Positions 13,049 to 26,583 are shown, numbered from the stretch's first letter. The stretch is DNA of 64,000 bases from Hymenoscyphus infarciens (GCA_001414345.1 LLCB01000133.1:62001-126000), one strand, 5' to 3'. Translations and numbers: made by a program. The notes: generated by a model from the letters alone, not told the origin.

Positions 13049-14681
13049 TTACAAACCCAGGTCCTTCTTCAAACCAGGGATGGCAGTACCCTCGTTGTAG
13101 GCCCATACCAACCCACTATTTTGTCCTGCAAACGCGGCGCCCGCCCAATAAGTGTTTCGCTTGCCCTGTGCAGCCGCGATTTTGCTATAAAAGCCATTCT
13201 TGATATCGTGGACAGGAACGCGCAAAAAATAAGGGCCGTGATCGGAAGTGTAAGAGAAAGTTGCTGCTTGTGCGGCATCGTGGGGAACTACACCGGATGT
13301 TGCGAGTTTTGTCAGGCTGTCGCGAATAATTGCTTGAGCGGTTGCATCGTTGTAGTTCAGGTCGTTGAAACCTACGGTGAACATGTAGTCGCCAGGTGAC
13401 CCTGTTGTAAACAGACCGGCGGTACCTGGGATGACAGGTTGGTTGAAAGAGGTTGAGATGCCAACATTTGCGATGCTATTGTTCAATCCCTGGACTTTAA
13501 CAATTCCAGTGTAGTCGCCGAGCCCTTGGAACTTGGAGAAAAGTCTTCGTTCGTCGTTACAAAGATCGTAGTCGCCGATGTTTTTCATCGTCTGAGGGAT
13601 GGCAACTAGGAGTTTGCGAGCACGAACGAGCGTGTATACTTGGCCAGGTTGTTTGACGAGGATAGTCACACCTGTGGTGCGCGTCGCGCTATAGGTGACT
13701 TCGCGGTGGACTTTCACGACGGTCGAGTCGAGCAGGACGCTGTCACCCAGCTCTTGAGCTGCCGCCTTATAAAGGCTACGAGTATCGCCCGAGGCGGATA
13801 GGATGAATTTGTCGAAAAAGCTGGCAAAGAGCGCTGGTCCGAAACTCTTGATGCCGTAAAGCGCAGGAATGGTCGATAGATCGCCCGAGTTGAAGTTCCA
13901 CTGGGCAATGATGGGGAGCAAAGGTGAGAATCCCAATTGCGCAGCGAGTTCCCCAAACGGCAACAAAAGCTCCTTCGGAACAGGCTCAGGAACGAGGAAA
14001 CCTTGATCAATCCAAGGGTACTTAGAAAGCACTTTGGACTTGTAGTTTTGGGCGGCTGAAAGTAAGGCGAGATTCTGTTTTTGGACCGCTGAGGAATTCT
14101 TCGCAGGAATGGGGAAGCCCAAGGACAAATCGTAGGTCAAAGTTGTAGGGGTGCCAGCGGGAACATCAATTAACGGGTTGGCAAATGCCTTGGGGACGTT
14201 GAGGCGATCAAAGTAGTTGTTGACGGCGGTCGTATTCACAAACATGACAACACCAACGTTGGCTGGGTTGTTGGTCTGCGGATTGACGTATGTTTCGGCA
14301 TCTGTGAAAAACACATTAGAACTGTCATCTGTTGTTGTAAGGTGGCTCCTAAGCTGAAAGCTTCCACAACATCACTTTTACAAGGGGCCTCTTTGAAAAT
14401 GAAATAACACTTACGGCCACCGATCTGGGACTTCTTCTCAATAACAAGAACCTTTGCACCGGCGTCCTTAAGGTGGATTGCAGCATGAATGCCACTGCTT
14501 CCTCCTCCAATCACGACCAAGTCTGTATCAACTACCTTAGAATGATGCTACAAAAGAATTAGCACTCTCTCCTGGCGATGCTATCATTGTATCAAGGTGT
14601 ACCTACATGGTGAGCTGTTGCATGAGCACTCAAAAGAGCCAAAGCTGACAAGGCCGAAATGGCGATCTGGGAGAACTTCAT
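13049..14681 (-). CDS. Secreted FAD-dependent amine-oxidase-like enzyme
   Basis: Predicted 486-aa flavoprotein oxidoreductase with an N-terminal signal peptide. Model: exons 14607-14681, 14415-14547 and 13049-14301; introns of 59 nt (GTAGGT donor, GCTAAT branch) and 113 nt (GTAAGT donor, CACAG acceptor). Exon 1 encodes exactly the secretion signal (MKFSQIAISALSALALLSA). Exon 2 carries the Rossmann dinucleotide fold VVIGGGSSGIHAA (Gly39-Gly44) with the ribose-binding acidic residue in VLVIEK (Glu62). The splice to exon 3 recreates IGGHAETYVNP, the flavin-contacting segment typical of fungal secreted amine oxidases of the beta-cyclopiazonate dehydrogenase type. The C-terminus has the conserved NTYWAGAAFAGQNSGLVWAYNEG flavin-domain segment (shown here only in part as a family mark). 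The substrate cannot be deduced; no biosynthetic neighbours are present, so a secondary-metabolite role is unsupported. Confidence 0.88.
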
Positions 14682-17260
14682 GATGCGATGCGAAGAAGTA
14701 AACAGTGTCCAAAGAAAGGTGAGAAAGGTTGAAGGAAAGGGAGGTGAGGAAGTTTGAAGGAAAGAAGGGTGGGGATGGTTGAAAAATTGAAAAAGACTTT
14801 GCTGGGGTTACTCTAATCTATCTTGATGGGTAAAATCGCTCATATGTGTTCGTACTTTGTTCATCAAAAAGAAGGTCGTGAAGGTGAAGTTTTGGGACAG
14901 CCACCGAAGAACGCCGCCTTTAATTCGTCAACTTTGAGCCTTGTGTTTAAGCGAGTTTTGCACATCCTATCAGCAGTTGCAATTAGCCGACACATTGACG
15001 CATAGCAGAATGTTTATCTTCTTCGCTGTAAAAAGTTGTCTCCCGATACCGCACGAAAACATCAAGATAGAGAGGTCCTTTATCTCAGAGACACAACTCT
15101 GCAATACAGCACTATGATCTGGAGAAAAAGACTTTATCAAGTTACCGTCATTTTCTCACTTTACTAGCCTTACATTATCTATCTCACTTGTTCTTGCCAG
15201 CGGTGTATCGCTTCAGTACTTCAGTGATGCATGTAATATTTAGTGTTTTTGATTTTGAGATTGAATTTTTGTTCTTACTGTCCTGCTCGTCGTAAAAACT
15301 AGCAGTCTCATTTCACAATGTTTAATAACACCAGCCACTTGAACTAGGAGATCTGTCTCTTTGAAGCCAAGATAAGTGATTCTCTTTCCTCTTTTCTTGT
15401 CTCCTCAGCAATTTTAGATGCCTAACTAAGCCTCTATTGCGTGAGAGGGGTCTAGTGATTCAAGCCACTCTTTCACTTTTGCTTCCAAAGGTTATTCATG
15501 TATCTTCATAATCTTTAATGATACAGATAAAAACAGTGCATAAGGCAAGTCTCTTGCTGATGGTTAAGGCACTATACTAAACAACCAACTGGATAACTAT
15601 AATTTCATTCTTTCTACTCAATATCTAAATCTATTCTGTAGTGAATCTATGATTGGTCTGGGGGTTTTAGGGCTCTGATGGGAGAGAGGGGGTGCAGAGG
15701 TAAAAACTTTGTTCATTTTCACCCAAAAAGCCTCAAAGAAGCCGAAATTCTTGCTAGCTTTCCAGAAATAGTTCCCCCTTGCCATTTGAACGAAACTCAC
15801 CTTCAGTTTTCTATGTTTACGAATCATTTCTTTTGTAATAGATAACTCTAATAACTTAGCTTGCCCCCGAAAGCGCGATCACTTCTACCTAAATATTTCT
15901 AGGTTTACTATCGGCATGACCAATCATTAACAAATCTCAAAAATAACCTAGACTATATAAACGCTATGCAATACGAGAAATAGGAAGTACTGCCTACCTT
16001 CATCCATACCCCAATTACCCCCCTCGTCCTTCTTTTCTCCTTACCCCAACCTTCGTTTCATGTTTCAAGATCTCCACGAGGTGACGAGAAGAGAAGTGGG
16101 GGAAGGTTAACCGAGATGCCAATCTTCCTACAGGAATCGGAAATCCTATGATAGACACTCAACATCCCTCACCCCTTCCTGTGGCTTCACGGACCCCTAT
16201 AACCCTGTGAATTGTACAAAAATCCTCCGACCCCACGAATAGATTCGCTTATTTTTTTCTTTCCGATTTGGGATTCGGGGATCCTTCACTTGTTCGTTGT
16301 TCCCGTAGTCTTTAGATCAATGAATTATTGGGGGTTTCATATTCGTGGGGTTCCAGCTGTTTGGGCGAGTTGAATTGGTCAATCGATGGTTGGGTTCGTC
16401 GTTTCTTGCTTGTAGTTAGGTGTGTCGAAATCTATATCCCGTAAACTAGGTGCGCCTTTTGTAGCGAACTAGAGAAATCTAGGTCTTGATTTCCTTAGCA
16501 TTGTACACTTATATCATATTCTCAAATAAAATTTTCAGGACCGATTTCTATCCCGGATTTCCCCATCTCCTTCCTATCTCCCATCTTTACAATACCACAA
16601 TCTCCAGTGCAACCACAGTTTTCAGCTTGGCAATACCCCAAACACCCTCAAATTCCAGATGCATGCGAATAATTCCATTCAAAATTCCCCATCACAACAT
16701 AACCCCCCATTCTTCATGGCCCACAACCTTACCACGTCCCCCTCCATATCTCCACAAACCCCCTCGTACAACCATAAACTCGGGACAAAAAACTCGGAAT
16801 GTAATCTTCCATCCACCCTGTGCCCCCATCCATCACCTCCCCTCCCCTACATCTTTCTAGCGTCACATCCCATAAAAAGTGGCGTAAAGCCATAAACGCC
16901 TTCTTTTTTCCACTTCGCATCCTTGAGGATTCAAGAAATCGGGAAGGATTTTTTTGGGTCCCCCTCGTTTGTTTACCTAATACCCCACCGAATGCAATTT
17001 GTATGGGTATTGATGTTTATACGAGGAAATATTAGATGTTGAATGTGGGGTTTGACTTTCTGTTTCTGATGTCATGTAAACAAACATCCTTCGGTTGTGA
17101 TGAAGGCTTTTGAGTTGGTGATAGCGATGGCGATGGTTGGATTCGTGATGGGATACGGGATTTGAGGCGTGGAAAGAGTCACTCACGATGGTGAGGATGA
17201 AATATTTCTCCTCGCCGCATTCCCTTGTTTCTACGTGGCTACGCCTTTTGTTTTCACGCA
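14682..17260. other. Intergenic region, no gene seen
   Basis: Start of a 5 kb gap between the flavoenzyme promoter and the cyclin 3' end. Several overlapping short frames occur around 16486-17345 on both strands, but they are low in complexity (Pro/His/Thr rich) and none resembles a protein family. No tRNA-like cloverleaf or rRNA sequence was recognised. Confidence 0.4.
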
Positions 17261-17266
17261 TTTTCA

Positions 17267-17790
17267 CCACGAGATAGGATATCGTGAGAAAGCCCGAAGC
17301 AAGTGAAATTGGTGGAAGCGAATTTTTGGATCGTGGAAGAGGCAAAGAAAAGAATGGAATGAATGCTTTAGTTGCGGCGTGACCGTTTTTTTTACAGGGT
17401 TTACACCTCTTTTCGTTTTCAACTTCCTATCCTCATCCTTATCCTACACTTCCTCGCGAGATGGATCAACGAGCCTCTTTATTTTTCAATTTTCCATCAT
17501 GAGAATACAGTTTCGGTAGATCCGAATTATTGATTCAATGAAGAGATTTGAAGGAAATGGACTTTGTAGGTGATTCCTGTGAGACGCCTTCTCCTTCCAC
17601 TTCCCCACGAGAAGAATATCGTGAGACATACCGGGATGCATCAACTTTTAGTTTTCCATCATGGAATAGAGTAAAACGGTGGATCCGAATTATTAGACTA
17701 CCTCACAAGACCCAAGGAATAAGGGAGTCGTCAATAACCAAGTATACGACAGACAATAAAATGACGGCATGACCGTTGCTTTCCACACCT
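17267..17790. repeat. Cluster of imperfect direct repeats
   Basis: Three words recur in this 0.5 kb: CACGAGATAGGATATCGTGAG at about 17267-17287 against CACGAGAAGAATATCGTGAG at about 17608; TTTTCCATCATG followed ~20 nt later by GATCCGAATTATT at about 17492-17533 and again at about 17659-17696; and GCGTGACCGTT at ~17376 against GCATGACCGTT at ~17766. The copies have diverged by substitutions and small indels. They look like remnants of a local duplication in non-coding sequence. Confidence 0.5.
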
Positions 17791-19721
17791 CGCCTGTCTC
17801 CCTTCTTTCTTCGCCATCTCAATCCTCACAAGTAGGTTGCTATGATGATACAACAATCGAGAAAAATATCTTCCATCGTAAGAAAAACCAAAGTATCAAA
17901 AAACAACCCGAGAGGGAGAGAGGAGGAGAGTAATGAGTCAAGGAAGCATACCTAAAAAGAACACGACGAAGAATGATGCCAAAGTGACCCTTTCCTGACA
18001 TCGACGTCATAACTCCCGGACAATGAAATTCCACTCGGCCAGTAAAACCCAACTTTTGCCCAAGTTTCCTAAAAGAGAGTCTCATGCTGTTCGTTCAACA
18101 GGAATACCACTCTATACCCCAATATCTCAACATCCTACCAGCACCTCCCCCCAAACTTCTTCCCACCCAACCACCCAATCCCTCAACCCCACCCATCCAA
18201 CCCCTTCACACATCAAAAAATGCCAAAAACTGCCAAAAATGCCTGCCAAAAAAAGAAAGCAACCTCACTCCATCAACGTCAACATCAAAACCCCAAATCC
18301 GCAAACCAAACACCTCTCAAACTCTCAACCCCAAGCCTCCCTCACTCCACTCCCTCCCTCCATTCACCTTCATCTTCACCAAAAAAAAAAAAAACAGACT
18401 CACGTGAAAAGCTGGATAGAACTCGAACTAATAATACAAGTAAACATACAAGTATTATTTATTAGTTAAACTATATATACGTAAATATACCTATACGTAT
18501 AAGTAAAGTAAAGTAAAATATTCACGTATATCTAGGTATCTACTTTACTTATACGTAAACCTAAATCCACATCCTCTAAACCTCTTACTAAGGAATCTAC
18601 CTATGTAGGTAGGTAGGTTCTCTACACCTCTTTTCTCTACACCTCTTTTCTCTATACCTCTTTTCTCTATACCTCTTTTTTTAATTTTTACATCTATACA
18701 TCTATATATATATATATATAATTTCTTAGAGGAAAAGTTTTCAGTAAGGTAAGCTAAGGAATACCGTAGCGTAAAGTAATGATAGTAATAACCCGTGAGT
18801 GAACCCCTACTAACTAAGTCCTACTAAATAAGTCCCACCAAATAAGTCCCACCAAATAAGTCCCTCTCATAAAAAATTAGAAACTTAGAAAAGCGCATTG
18901 GATGAGAGAAGAGAAGAGAAGAGAAGAGAAGAGAAGAGAAGAGAAGAGAAGAGAAGGCGATGGCAATAACGATGAAGAAATCCCACTAACTATGTTTTAA
19001 ATAGCGAGAAAAACGGAAAAACGAAAAAAAAAAAAAATCACACACGAGTAAAGCTGAAATTTACAAATCACAAGTCACAAGTCACAAGTAACAAGTTCAA
19101 ATTTCAAATTTCAAAATTGCAAAAGACACAAGCAAGTAGTGTAGTAGTTATAGAATTTTCTTCATTTTTCTTTCATTCCATTCATTCCATCCATCCATCC
19201 ATCCATCCAGCTATCCACCCAGCTATCCATCCATCCATTCATTCATTCAGATGAAAGACTATCCAGGTATCTATCGGTCGGTCGGTCGGTACCTCATAGC
19301 ACAAAATCCTATGTCTTCCACACTTCCATGCTTCCACGCTTCCAGCTCAGCTGAGCTCCCATCCCATCACAAATTAAACCCGAATATCATAAAGAACTCC
19401 ATCCATCCATCCCATCCCATCCCACACTCGCTCAAAGAGTACAAAAAAAGTCAAAACGTAAAAAAAAACAAAAAAATGCTCAAATCCCCAACGCCCTGCC
19501 ATGCGATGCCATGCGATGCATCTAAATGAAATGCATGATGAAAAGGAAAGAAAAAACAAATTGGGCAAGTAAAAGGGAAAAGTGTGTGTGACAATGCCGT
19601 CCGTGCAAGGGAAAGAGAAATCTAAAAGAGGTTCATCTATGAACGAACATGCAGAAAGAAATTCCTTCCTCTTCTCTAAACTCCGAAACTCGTTTTCGGT
19701 CGAGTGTCGAATGAAAATCTT
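17791..19721. repeat. Intergenic region dense in simple repeats
   Basis: Non-coding stretch downstream of the cyclin gene with many short tandem arrays: four ~15-nt units of CTCTACACCTCTTTT type at about 18620-18680 (copies differ C to T), a TA run near 18703-18720, three ~15-nt ACCAAATAAGTCCC-type units at about 18826-18866, ten perfect GAGAA pentamers at 18906-18955, AAGTCAC units near 19072-19095, CCAT/CATT tetramers at about 19186-19250 and CGGT tetramers near 19274-19289. 18420-18880 is AT-rich. No gene is evident. Confidence 0.65.
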
Positions 19722-20906
19722 TCACGCGTATTGAGTCTCCCTCTGGCCCAAGAATCTCGAGAAGATGTTTCCTCCTTTTCTCGCCTTCTTCGTAGGCTTC
19801 TCGTCGTAGATTTCTCGCTCGATCTCGTAAGGTAACATGGCGTGCTTTCCAGATCCAACGTGCTGTTCCGCGATATGTACGTGAACGGTATCTCTCACGA
19901 CATGCTGAGGCGGACTGGTGCTAGAATATCGCGCAGGTAGGCCATCACAAGAGTGTTCCAGATCCTCGATGTAGCTACTGATACTCGAATTTGGAGTTCC
20001 GGCTCGGGAATTGCTGGAGATGTACGAGGATGCGGAGGAGACGGTGGAGTGGGTATCTGCTGTTCCGGAGCGGGAAAGATCTGGGACGTCGGAGGTGGAT
20101 GGTGGGGAGTCGTATCTGGTTGTTCGGACTGTGGGGTCGACGTATTGGCCTTGGTAGATGATTGCGTCTTTCTCCTCGTACTCGGGCATCCAGTATTGGG
20201 CTTGGGCGGCGGCGAGGTTGGCTTGGTATTGTCTTGCTGCTTCGGCTTCCTGGAGTTGTTGTTCTCGGAGAGCTCGCTTTCGGGATTCCTTGGCTCGGGC
20301 TCGGTCTTCTTGGTGTTGGATCTCACATCGGATTGGTGCTAGGAAAGGGTCGAGGTGGAGGTAGAGATCGTCCTCGCTGATGTTGAGATCCCAATCCAAG
20401 AGGAAGAGGAGTTGCTTTTCCATCAGGTTGACTTCGGTCTTGGAGAATCCAAATGGTTCGTAACCCCGGACATTCGAGTACTCGGCCCAATGCTTGTTCT
20501 TTGGTGAGGAGTCGTTGAGGAACTTTGCTGAGAGAATGAGAGCGGCGAGGAAGATGCGATGGACTGTACATTTCAAGCCCTTGGCGACAGGAGGCAACTT
20601 CTTCTTCAGTCTCTCGAGATAAACCAGGGTAGTCATTAGTGTTGGTACTTGGACATTTGACTTGCGCACTAATGAACTGATGAATTTCTCTAGGGAAGGA
20701 AGGTCTCGTGATGATTCGGTGGTGGAGTCTTGTGGTGGGGTTTGGGGTGGTGATGGTGGTAGTCGACTTGAGTGTACTGAAGTTGCTTCACACTGAATGA
20801 CCTCTGATGCTTTGGTTGCCAGATAGTTGATCATCTGACTGCTGACTGGCATGTAGATGAAGTTTTCGAGGGCAGCCTCGTTCAATGCTCTGGAGTATGA
20901 AGACAT
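19722..20906 (-). CDS. pcl1: Pho85-type G1 cyclin (Pcl1-like)
   Basis: Intronless 394-aa cyclin of the PCL1/PCL2/Pas1 group, which in fungi pairs with the Pho85-type cyclin-dependent kinase and promotes G1/S entry and polarised growth. A cyclin box covers about residues 70-190: [39 protein letters not shown], then the family signature [13 protein letters not shown] and [16 protein letters not shown] basic/glutamine-rich helical stretch follows ([20 protein letters not shown]) and the last ~130 residues are Ser/Thr/Pro rich and probably disordered. The start at 20906 gives the usual N-terminus and no alternative start fits better. The gene stands alone with several kb of non-coding DNA on both sides, which suits a heavily regulated gene but is not proof. 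The exact paralogue within the PCL family is uncertain. Confidence 0.9.
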   Translation of the reverse strand: MSSYSRALNEAALENFIYMPVSSQMINYLATKASEVIQCEATSVHSSRLPPSPPQTPPQDSTTESSRDLPSLEKFISSLVRKSNVQVPTLMTTLVYLERLKKKLPPVAKGLKCTVHRIFLAALILSAKFLNDSSPKNKHWAEYSNVRGYEPFGFSKTEVNLMEKQLLFLLDWDLNISEDDLYLHLDPFLAPIRCEIQHQEDRARAKESRKRALREQQLQEAEAARQYQANLAAAQAQYWMPEYEEKDAIIYQGQYVDPTVRTTRYDSPPSTSDVPDLSRSGTADTHSTVSSASSYISSNSRAGTPNSSISSYIEDLEHSCDGLPARYSSTSPPQHVVRDTVHVHIAEQHVGSGKHAMLPYEIEREIYDEKPTKKARKGGNIFSRFLGQRETQYA

Positions 20907-23900
20907 GATGGAAAATTTGTTCTGAAAGTCGAAGGCGAGATGTGTTGCGTGACAAGATGCAGGACCCAGAGATGGTTGAAGACGGAAGAAATAAATTCAA
21001 ACCCAAGATGCGGAAGGAATGGTTAAAATAATAATCTGGGGTGAAGGTTAAGGTATTGTAGTTTCGAAGGTATTGTCCGAGGTTGTCCTGGGTTTGTATT
21101 GTCGGGGGGACAATAGCTGGACAGACAATAGTTTTGTTGGCGAAGCGAAAGGCTGACGTGAAAGCGAGGCTGAGGTGAAATGCTTCGTACTCGTGGTGAA
21201 TTGTGAGTACCGAGAGTGGATTAGTATTGTCCAGGGGGTTCCGGGCTAGGCGAAGAGCGAGAACAATCCAAAAGGAGGAAATCCGGCCAGCGGAACTTTT
21301 GGTGAGGGGAAAGAGGAGATTGAAACTAAATCCCGAAACCAAAAAATGCCAACAAAGTCAAACTGGCGCAGCAGCGAAAAGAGTTATGCAAAAAACGGCG
21401 ATGTAGACAATTATAAGTTGATGTGGGGTGGAGGGTAAAGGGGGTCAAGTGGTCCGTGCAGTCCAAGCTGATGACTTTTTTGGATTTTGGTTTTGTGAGC
21501 GGAGCGGGCGCTGAGCAGGGGGGAAGGGGCTTGTCGAGGGTGGGTTGCTTGAAGGCTTGAAGGGGGCGACCAATGTGGACGAGGACGAGAGGATCGGCTT
21601 TAAAAAGCCTCGCTTGCAGCCTGCAGGATCTGCCCGGGCTGATGCTGATGCGGTATAGCCGGGTTGGGACTGGATAGAATGCAAAAGGGGGGGGGGCAAT
21701 ATGGGATGCGGATTGCCTGTGGTTGAGATTGCGGTGCGATGCGAGGGTATAATTACGGAGTACCTAGACGGTAAAGGTTGGCAGCGTTGGGAGGATGATT
21801 ATGGTGATGATGGATGAAGCGTAGCAATTAAAAGGAGTACCGAAGTGTAGAGTGGTGCAAAAGTAATTGCAGAACTGAGATCTATCGGTGTACAGGATGA
21901 ACGGGCCTGGTGATAAGTAGGGGCAGCGTTCGAGGATGCAGGTGATTTTTGAAAGTCTGGGGACGCACAGACTGGAATCGAAGGGTTCGTCTGGGTGGTG
22001 CTGTCAAAATTGCCGTGATGGTTTGTTTCCTGAAATGTTTCGCGATGACCGACAAGCGTGATGTACTCCTTAGGGGGATGTGACAGGCTTCTGCAACTGA
22101 CTGCAACGGACTGTATTGGGGGTCGAAAGGTCCAAGTGTGCCGACAACCAGGTCGGAGGGGAAATGAAGAAGTTGATTATCGGGTAGGCGGAGGAGGAGG
22201 AGGAGGAGGAGGAGGAGGAGGAGGTGCACACGAAAAAGGGGGCGAATGTGGAAAGGAATACGAAATAGCTTGCTGATCTGAATGGCACAATCAAAGTCGA
22301 CTGCGGGAAGAGGATATATATGAACCTCAGTGCAGCAGCAATGTACGGTGCAGATACAAGCAAGTGCAGAGTCCCGCGCGAGTTGGGATCGGTCCCTTGA
22401 ATGGCCTCTGAATGGTTGGTGCAGGCGGCCAGAACCCAGAAGAGGATTGCAGGAGTTTGATTTCTCGCTTTGAATGTCTCCTCCCTCTCGTGCCTCTCAC
22501 CTCAGTCCCTTCCCACTCAATTATTTCGAGATCAGTAAGGAAGCGGAGGACTGGCTGCGTGATGGTTGGCCCGGCTGGCTCCCTCGGTTGGGGTGTCTGT
22601 GTCCACAGGCGCTGGCTGCTGGACTTTTGTTTCAGCCGAGTACAGGCTGATGGTCCAATGATTGGACCAAGTGAGGATGTGGCGCTGGGTATATCAGAAT
22701 CCTCGAACGAGTGGAAAAGAATGGTCGACGACCGATGGCCCTCGAGTGGATCTGCGTCGCTTTTTTCGAGCCTTGTTTCGCGTATTCCCCGTTACTTTCT
22801 CCTCCAATAACTGGCAATAGCTGGTTGGTACTGAGCACCACAGCTGTAAGGCGGTCAAGAATAAATTAATTTGAAACTGGAATACTCCGTACAGCGGATC
22901 ACTATCGTGTGGACGTGATGTTGCTGACGCCAAAAGGAGGTACTCGGTATATGGTACGTAGGAATGTATGCAATAGGTCGTATGTAGGGTGAAATGATAC
23001 TTGATGCAGAATAATTGGGAAGAAAGAGTAACCACGGGTTTATCTAGAGTATACAGATGCACTTGCAAAGGAGGTTGGAATCGATAGCCAGTCGTGCTCA
23101 TGAATTCTTCTTCCTGAATCATTCATATGCAGAGGTGGCTAGGCGGTGTGTGTGGAAGGCAGAACTTCCAACGGTCATCCTCTCTGGTAAATGACAATCT
23201 TGGTATCCGCCACTTTCATGGACACCCAGACCGCGCCACGTCTTGTCACACTTGCACCGTAAGTAATCTGTATGGCCACAGCTGATAAACAAGCTGCTGA
23301 TCCATCAATAAAGTTGGTCAGTCCACCCCCGTCCGAGGCCTTTGTGTTGTCCATCAGTCATCGCCCTCCCTCCAGTCATCATGCGTGAGTAGAGATGGCT
23401 GGGAGACTGGAGACTGGCGCACCTGACGCGAGTCAAAATGGAAGAAACACGAGAAAGATTTTGATAAGAAATGTTTACCTTTTGAGGCCCGAAGGAGGGT
23501 CAACATCGTCATGACCACACCGCGTATATCTGATGATTGGCACTGGTAGCCCGTCCACCCACCTTTGCGGAAGCGAAAAGATTGGGCAACAATTTGTTGG
23601 CATCGTGAATGCATTAAAGTCTAGCCAGGTTTATGCGTCGGAAAGCGATGCTGCGCAAAAAGGTAAAAATACAATAGTCGGGAAGAGTCTCGGCGTGGCG
23701 AGAGCGAGGGCAAGACTCAACACCACCATTAACAATATATTTCCAAAGCATGGTGTTGTTACATCGAGGAGATACTTGGTGGTGGTGGTGGACAACAAAG
23801 CTGAAGACATCGTCACATTTGCAATTCAATTGCACTCGGCATCAACAACGGCATGTGCTTGCTCTAGCACTAGCACATGCGCGCGCACGCATTGTTGACG

Positions 23901-26580
23901 GGATTCTCGAAGCCATGGAAGGTCAAATAGCGGTGCATAGCTTAGCGGTGGACGGGATGAACCAGGCGAAGGGAGAAGGGAAGGGAGAAGGGAAGGGAGA
24001 AGGGATGGAGAAGGCTGGGGAGAGAAGAGAAGACTAGAGTACAGTAGTGCATTCCAGAAGGGAGATGGCGCAGGCTCTTCTCACTTCTCAACTGTCTTCT
24101 CAACTGTCAGTGGTGGGCTAGTGAAACATGGGTCTCACCTAGCCAGCATTTCAGCATTTCAGCACTTCAGCACCTCGGTACACCAAATACGGCCTCTACT
24201 CACACAAATCAAATCATTTTGCCGAGTCTTCCATTGATGCTGAAAAATCACAAGCAACGCTAATCTCACATTTAATTTGCCTGCGCAACCTCTCACAACA
24301 CGACGTCTTGGAGGCTGTAGATGAAAAGGTGCTGCTACTTCGCTTCTAGGCTCTTCCAAAGGCTCCCTCCCACCAGCTGAGAGGGAAGCTGCTAGTACGA
24401 AGTACGCAGGTACATACGATTTCTTATCCCGCAATCGTGACTAAACAATCAACTCGAGAAGAGTTGCCACAGATTTACTTCCAAAGCGGAAGAAATACGT
24501 ACCGCACCGCGTGGGTTAGGTGTAAAAGAAGTAACGTCGGTGCGTGGGAGTGGGTGGGGATAACCTCAAACACACCCCTCCAAACCATCTCCGGGGTTTT
24601 CAATGCATCGCTCAAAGGAGACGCCGCGATGAAAGTTTGGATTCTTGATTCCGATGGTGGACGAAGACGTTCAAAATAAACCACGACCGAAGCAATTCCG
24701 ACTTCTCTTGCGTCGGTCCGTTGCGTTGCATTCATGCCCAAACATCCCATCTGAAGCAGCTCAAGAAACCCAAAATAATTACCACGAGTTTTTGAGCGAG
24801 ACGCCCACGATGCCATACCTCCGTACCACGATTCACGAAGGATTGAGCGGCTACGTACGTAGTGCTACATACGACAACTCCACAACCTAAAATGACAATC
24901 GCACAATTTAGGTGAGCGCCTGTTGGCGGCTAGTCACCGCGGCTGAAGACAGCTTCATCAAGCGCCCTGCTATTTCCATCCTTTCATTCAAGCGCCTACT
25001 CGTCGTCGTACTGTAATTTTTACATGCCTATGGTGCGTACTGCGTAACACTGACTTCTCTCGCACAGTGGTATTAAAACCCAGCCTTAGACCCCACACAG
25101 GCGCAATTGTTGGAAAGGAATGATGTTTATGTTTCAATCAATCATCCTCTTTGGAAGATCTTGATCGCGCGTCAAACAAGTTTTCCTTTCCTTCCTCTCG
25201 GTTCCCCTCTCCTTTTCTCCTGTCGCTGCTCGTGTAATTATTTTGTGGGGGAGCAGAATCCTAATCATTTCATTTCATCACAACACATCACAACACATCA
25301 CACCCCTCAATTCCCACCGCTCGTTTGTTTCACCACACCACGCCGCTACCCACAAAAAAGCAGCAGAGGATCATGTATCCAGTGTTCCAACAAGACATGG
25401 ATGAACCTCACGTTAATAAGCCATCTGTCATCCCAAGCCACGAACCCTAATCTTCCCCTGTCTCGATTCCTCCTCTTACGAAACAATCTCCGTGCCACCA
25501 CCAACACACATTACTCTCGTAAACAAAACAAAAACAACTGAAAATTTAGTACGTAGAGAGAGGCGCATTTTTATGTTAATGCGGGGGTTATCTTCTCATG
25601 AAAGAAATGCCCAATTAATCAGCCTCCTCTCACAAAAAAAGACATATAAATCCCCAACATTTTTCCACTTTCCAACACTATCCAGGAATACTTCTACGTC
25701 TATATACCTCCATACTCATTATATTCCCTACCCTAGAGGATATTCCTCAACCCCAATACCTCCCAACCCATCCCAAACCAAGGCCAACCCAAATCTCCCC
25801 CTCACTTACTATAAACCTCACTCAGAAAAACCACAAGAACCACACCACACCCCCAACTCACCCCGCAAAACTCAAATCAACTCAACTCAAATCACTGAAT
25901 TAAAGATACCAAGTACCTCCATCCACAGCCCTAATTACTTACGTACCATCCCCCACATCACCATAACCAAACCCCGCACCGTGAAACTCAAGCACTTCCT
26001 CCACATCCCAACTCTCAAACCCAACCCACCCCCTCGACTCTCATAAATTTCTCCATCCCGTATCCGTAAATACCGCAATCATCTACTACCTATAACCTCC
26101 TCTAGTGTCCTTGTCATATTGCGAAATAGGTAGTCAGTCTGTAGTTCGCGCGTTGTTAATGTAGCGAGGATGGTGAATTCATGTGGGATTAGCTTGCGAG
26201 AGACCTCTTCTTTATACGCGAGTTTGCAGAGGGGAAATGGATTACTGACTAACTAACTAACTAACCGTGTTTGGATCTCCGAATAGAGGCGTGAGACGTA
26301 GTCTAGGAGTTTCGAAGTTCTCCATGTTAGAGCTCTTTCGGACATTGATGAATCGGTAAGTGAGATTTCGAACGTTCTCGTTTTGGATGGTGGGGATGTT
26401 TGTGAGCTTGGATTGGGTAGGTAGGTGAACTAGACTTGGCCATGTTATTGAAAAGGGGTTGTTGAAAAGGGGTGGTTGAAAAGGGGTGTGGTAGTTGTAC
26501 GCGTTGATATAGCGATGTAACCCCACAACTCCCGCGCTTGGGGTGGTGTTGTAGGTATAGGTATTATTCGCTTTATAGAG
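20907..26580. other. Long gene-free region upstream of the cyclin
   Basis: About 5.7 kb without a supportable gene. Frames up to ~185 codons occur (for example 25492-26046) but are low-complexity Pro/Thr/Asn sequences lacking family features. Local simple repeats include 11 GGA triplets (22190-22223) and GAAGGGAAGGGA-type units near 23965-24005. SCB-like words CACGAAA (22229-22235) and TTTCGCG (22038-22044) lie 1.1-1.3 kb upstream of the cyclin ATG. Long leaders or non-coding transcripts are possible but cannot be shown from sequence. Confidence 0.4.
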
Positions 26581-26583
26581 AGA

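Noticed and set aside
16486..17345. Several overlapping frames of 60-125 codons as possible small genes.
   Set aside because: They occur on both strands and in several phases, with low-complexity Pro/His/Ser composition and no conserved motif.
14682..21000. A secondary-metabolite gene cluster around the FAD enzyme.
   Set aside because: No synthase, transporter or pathway regulator is nearby; the neighbours are a complex I factor and a cyclin, separated by kilobases.
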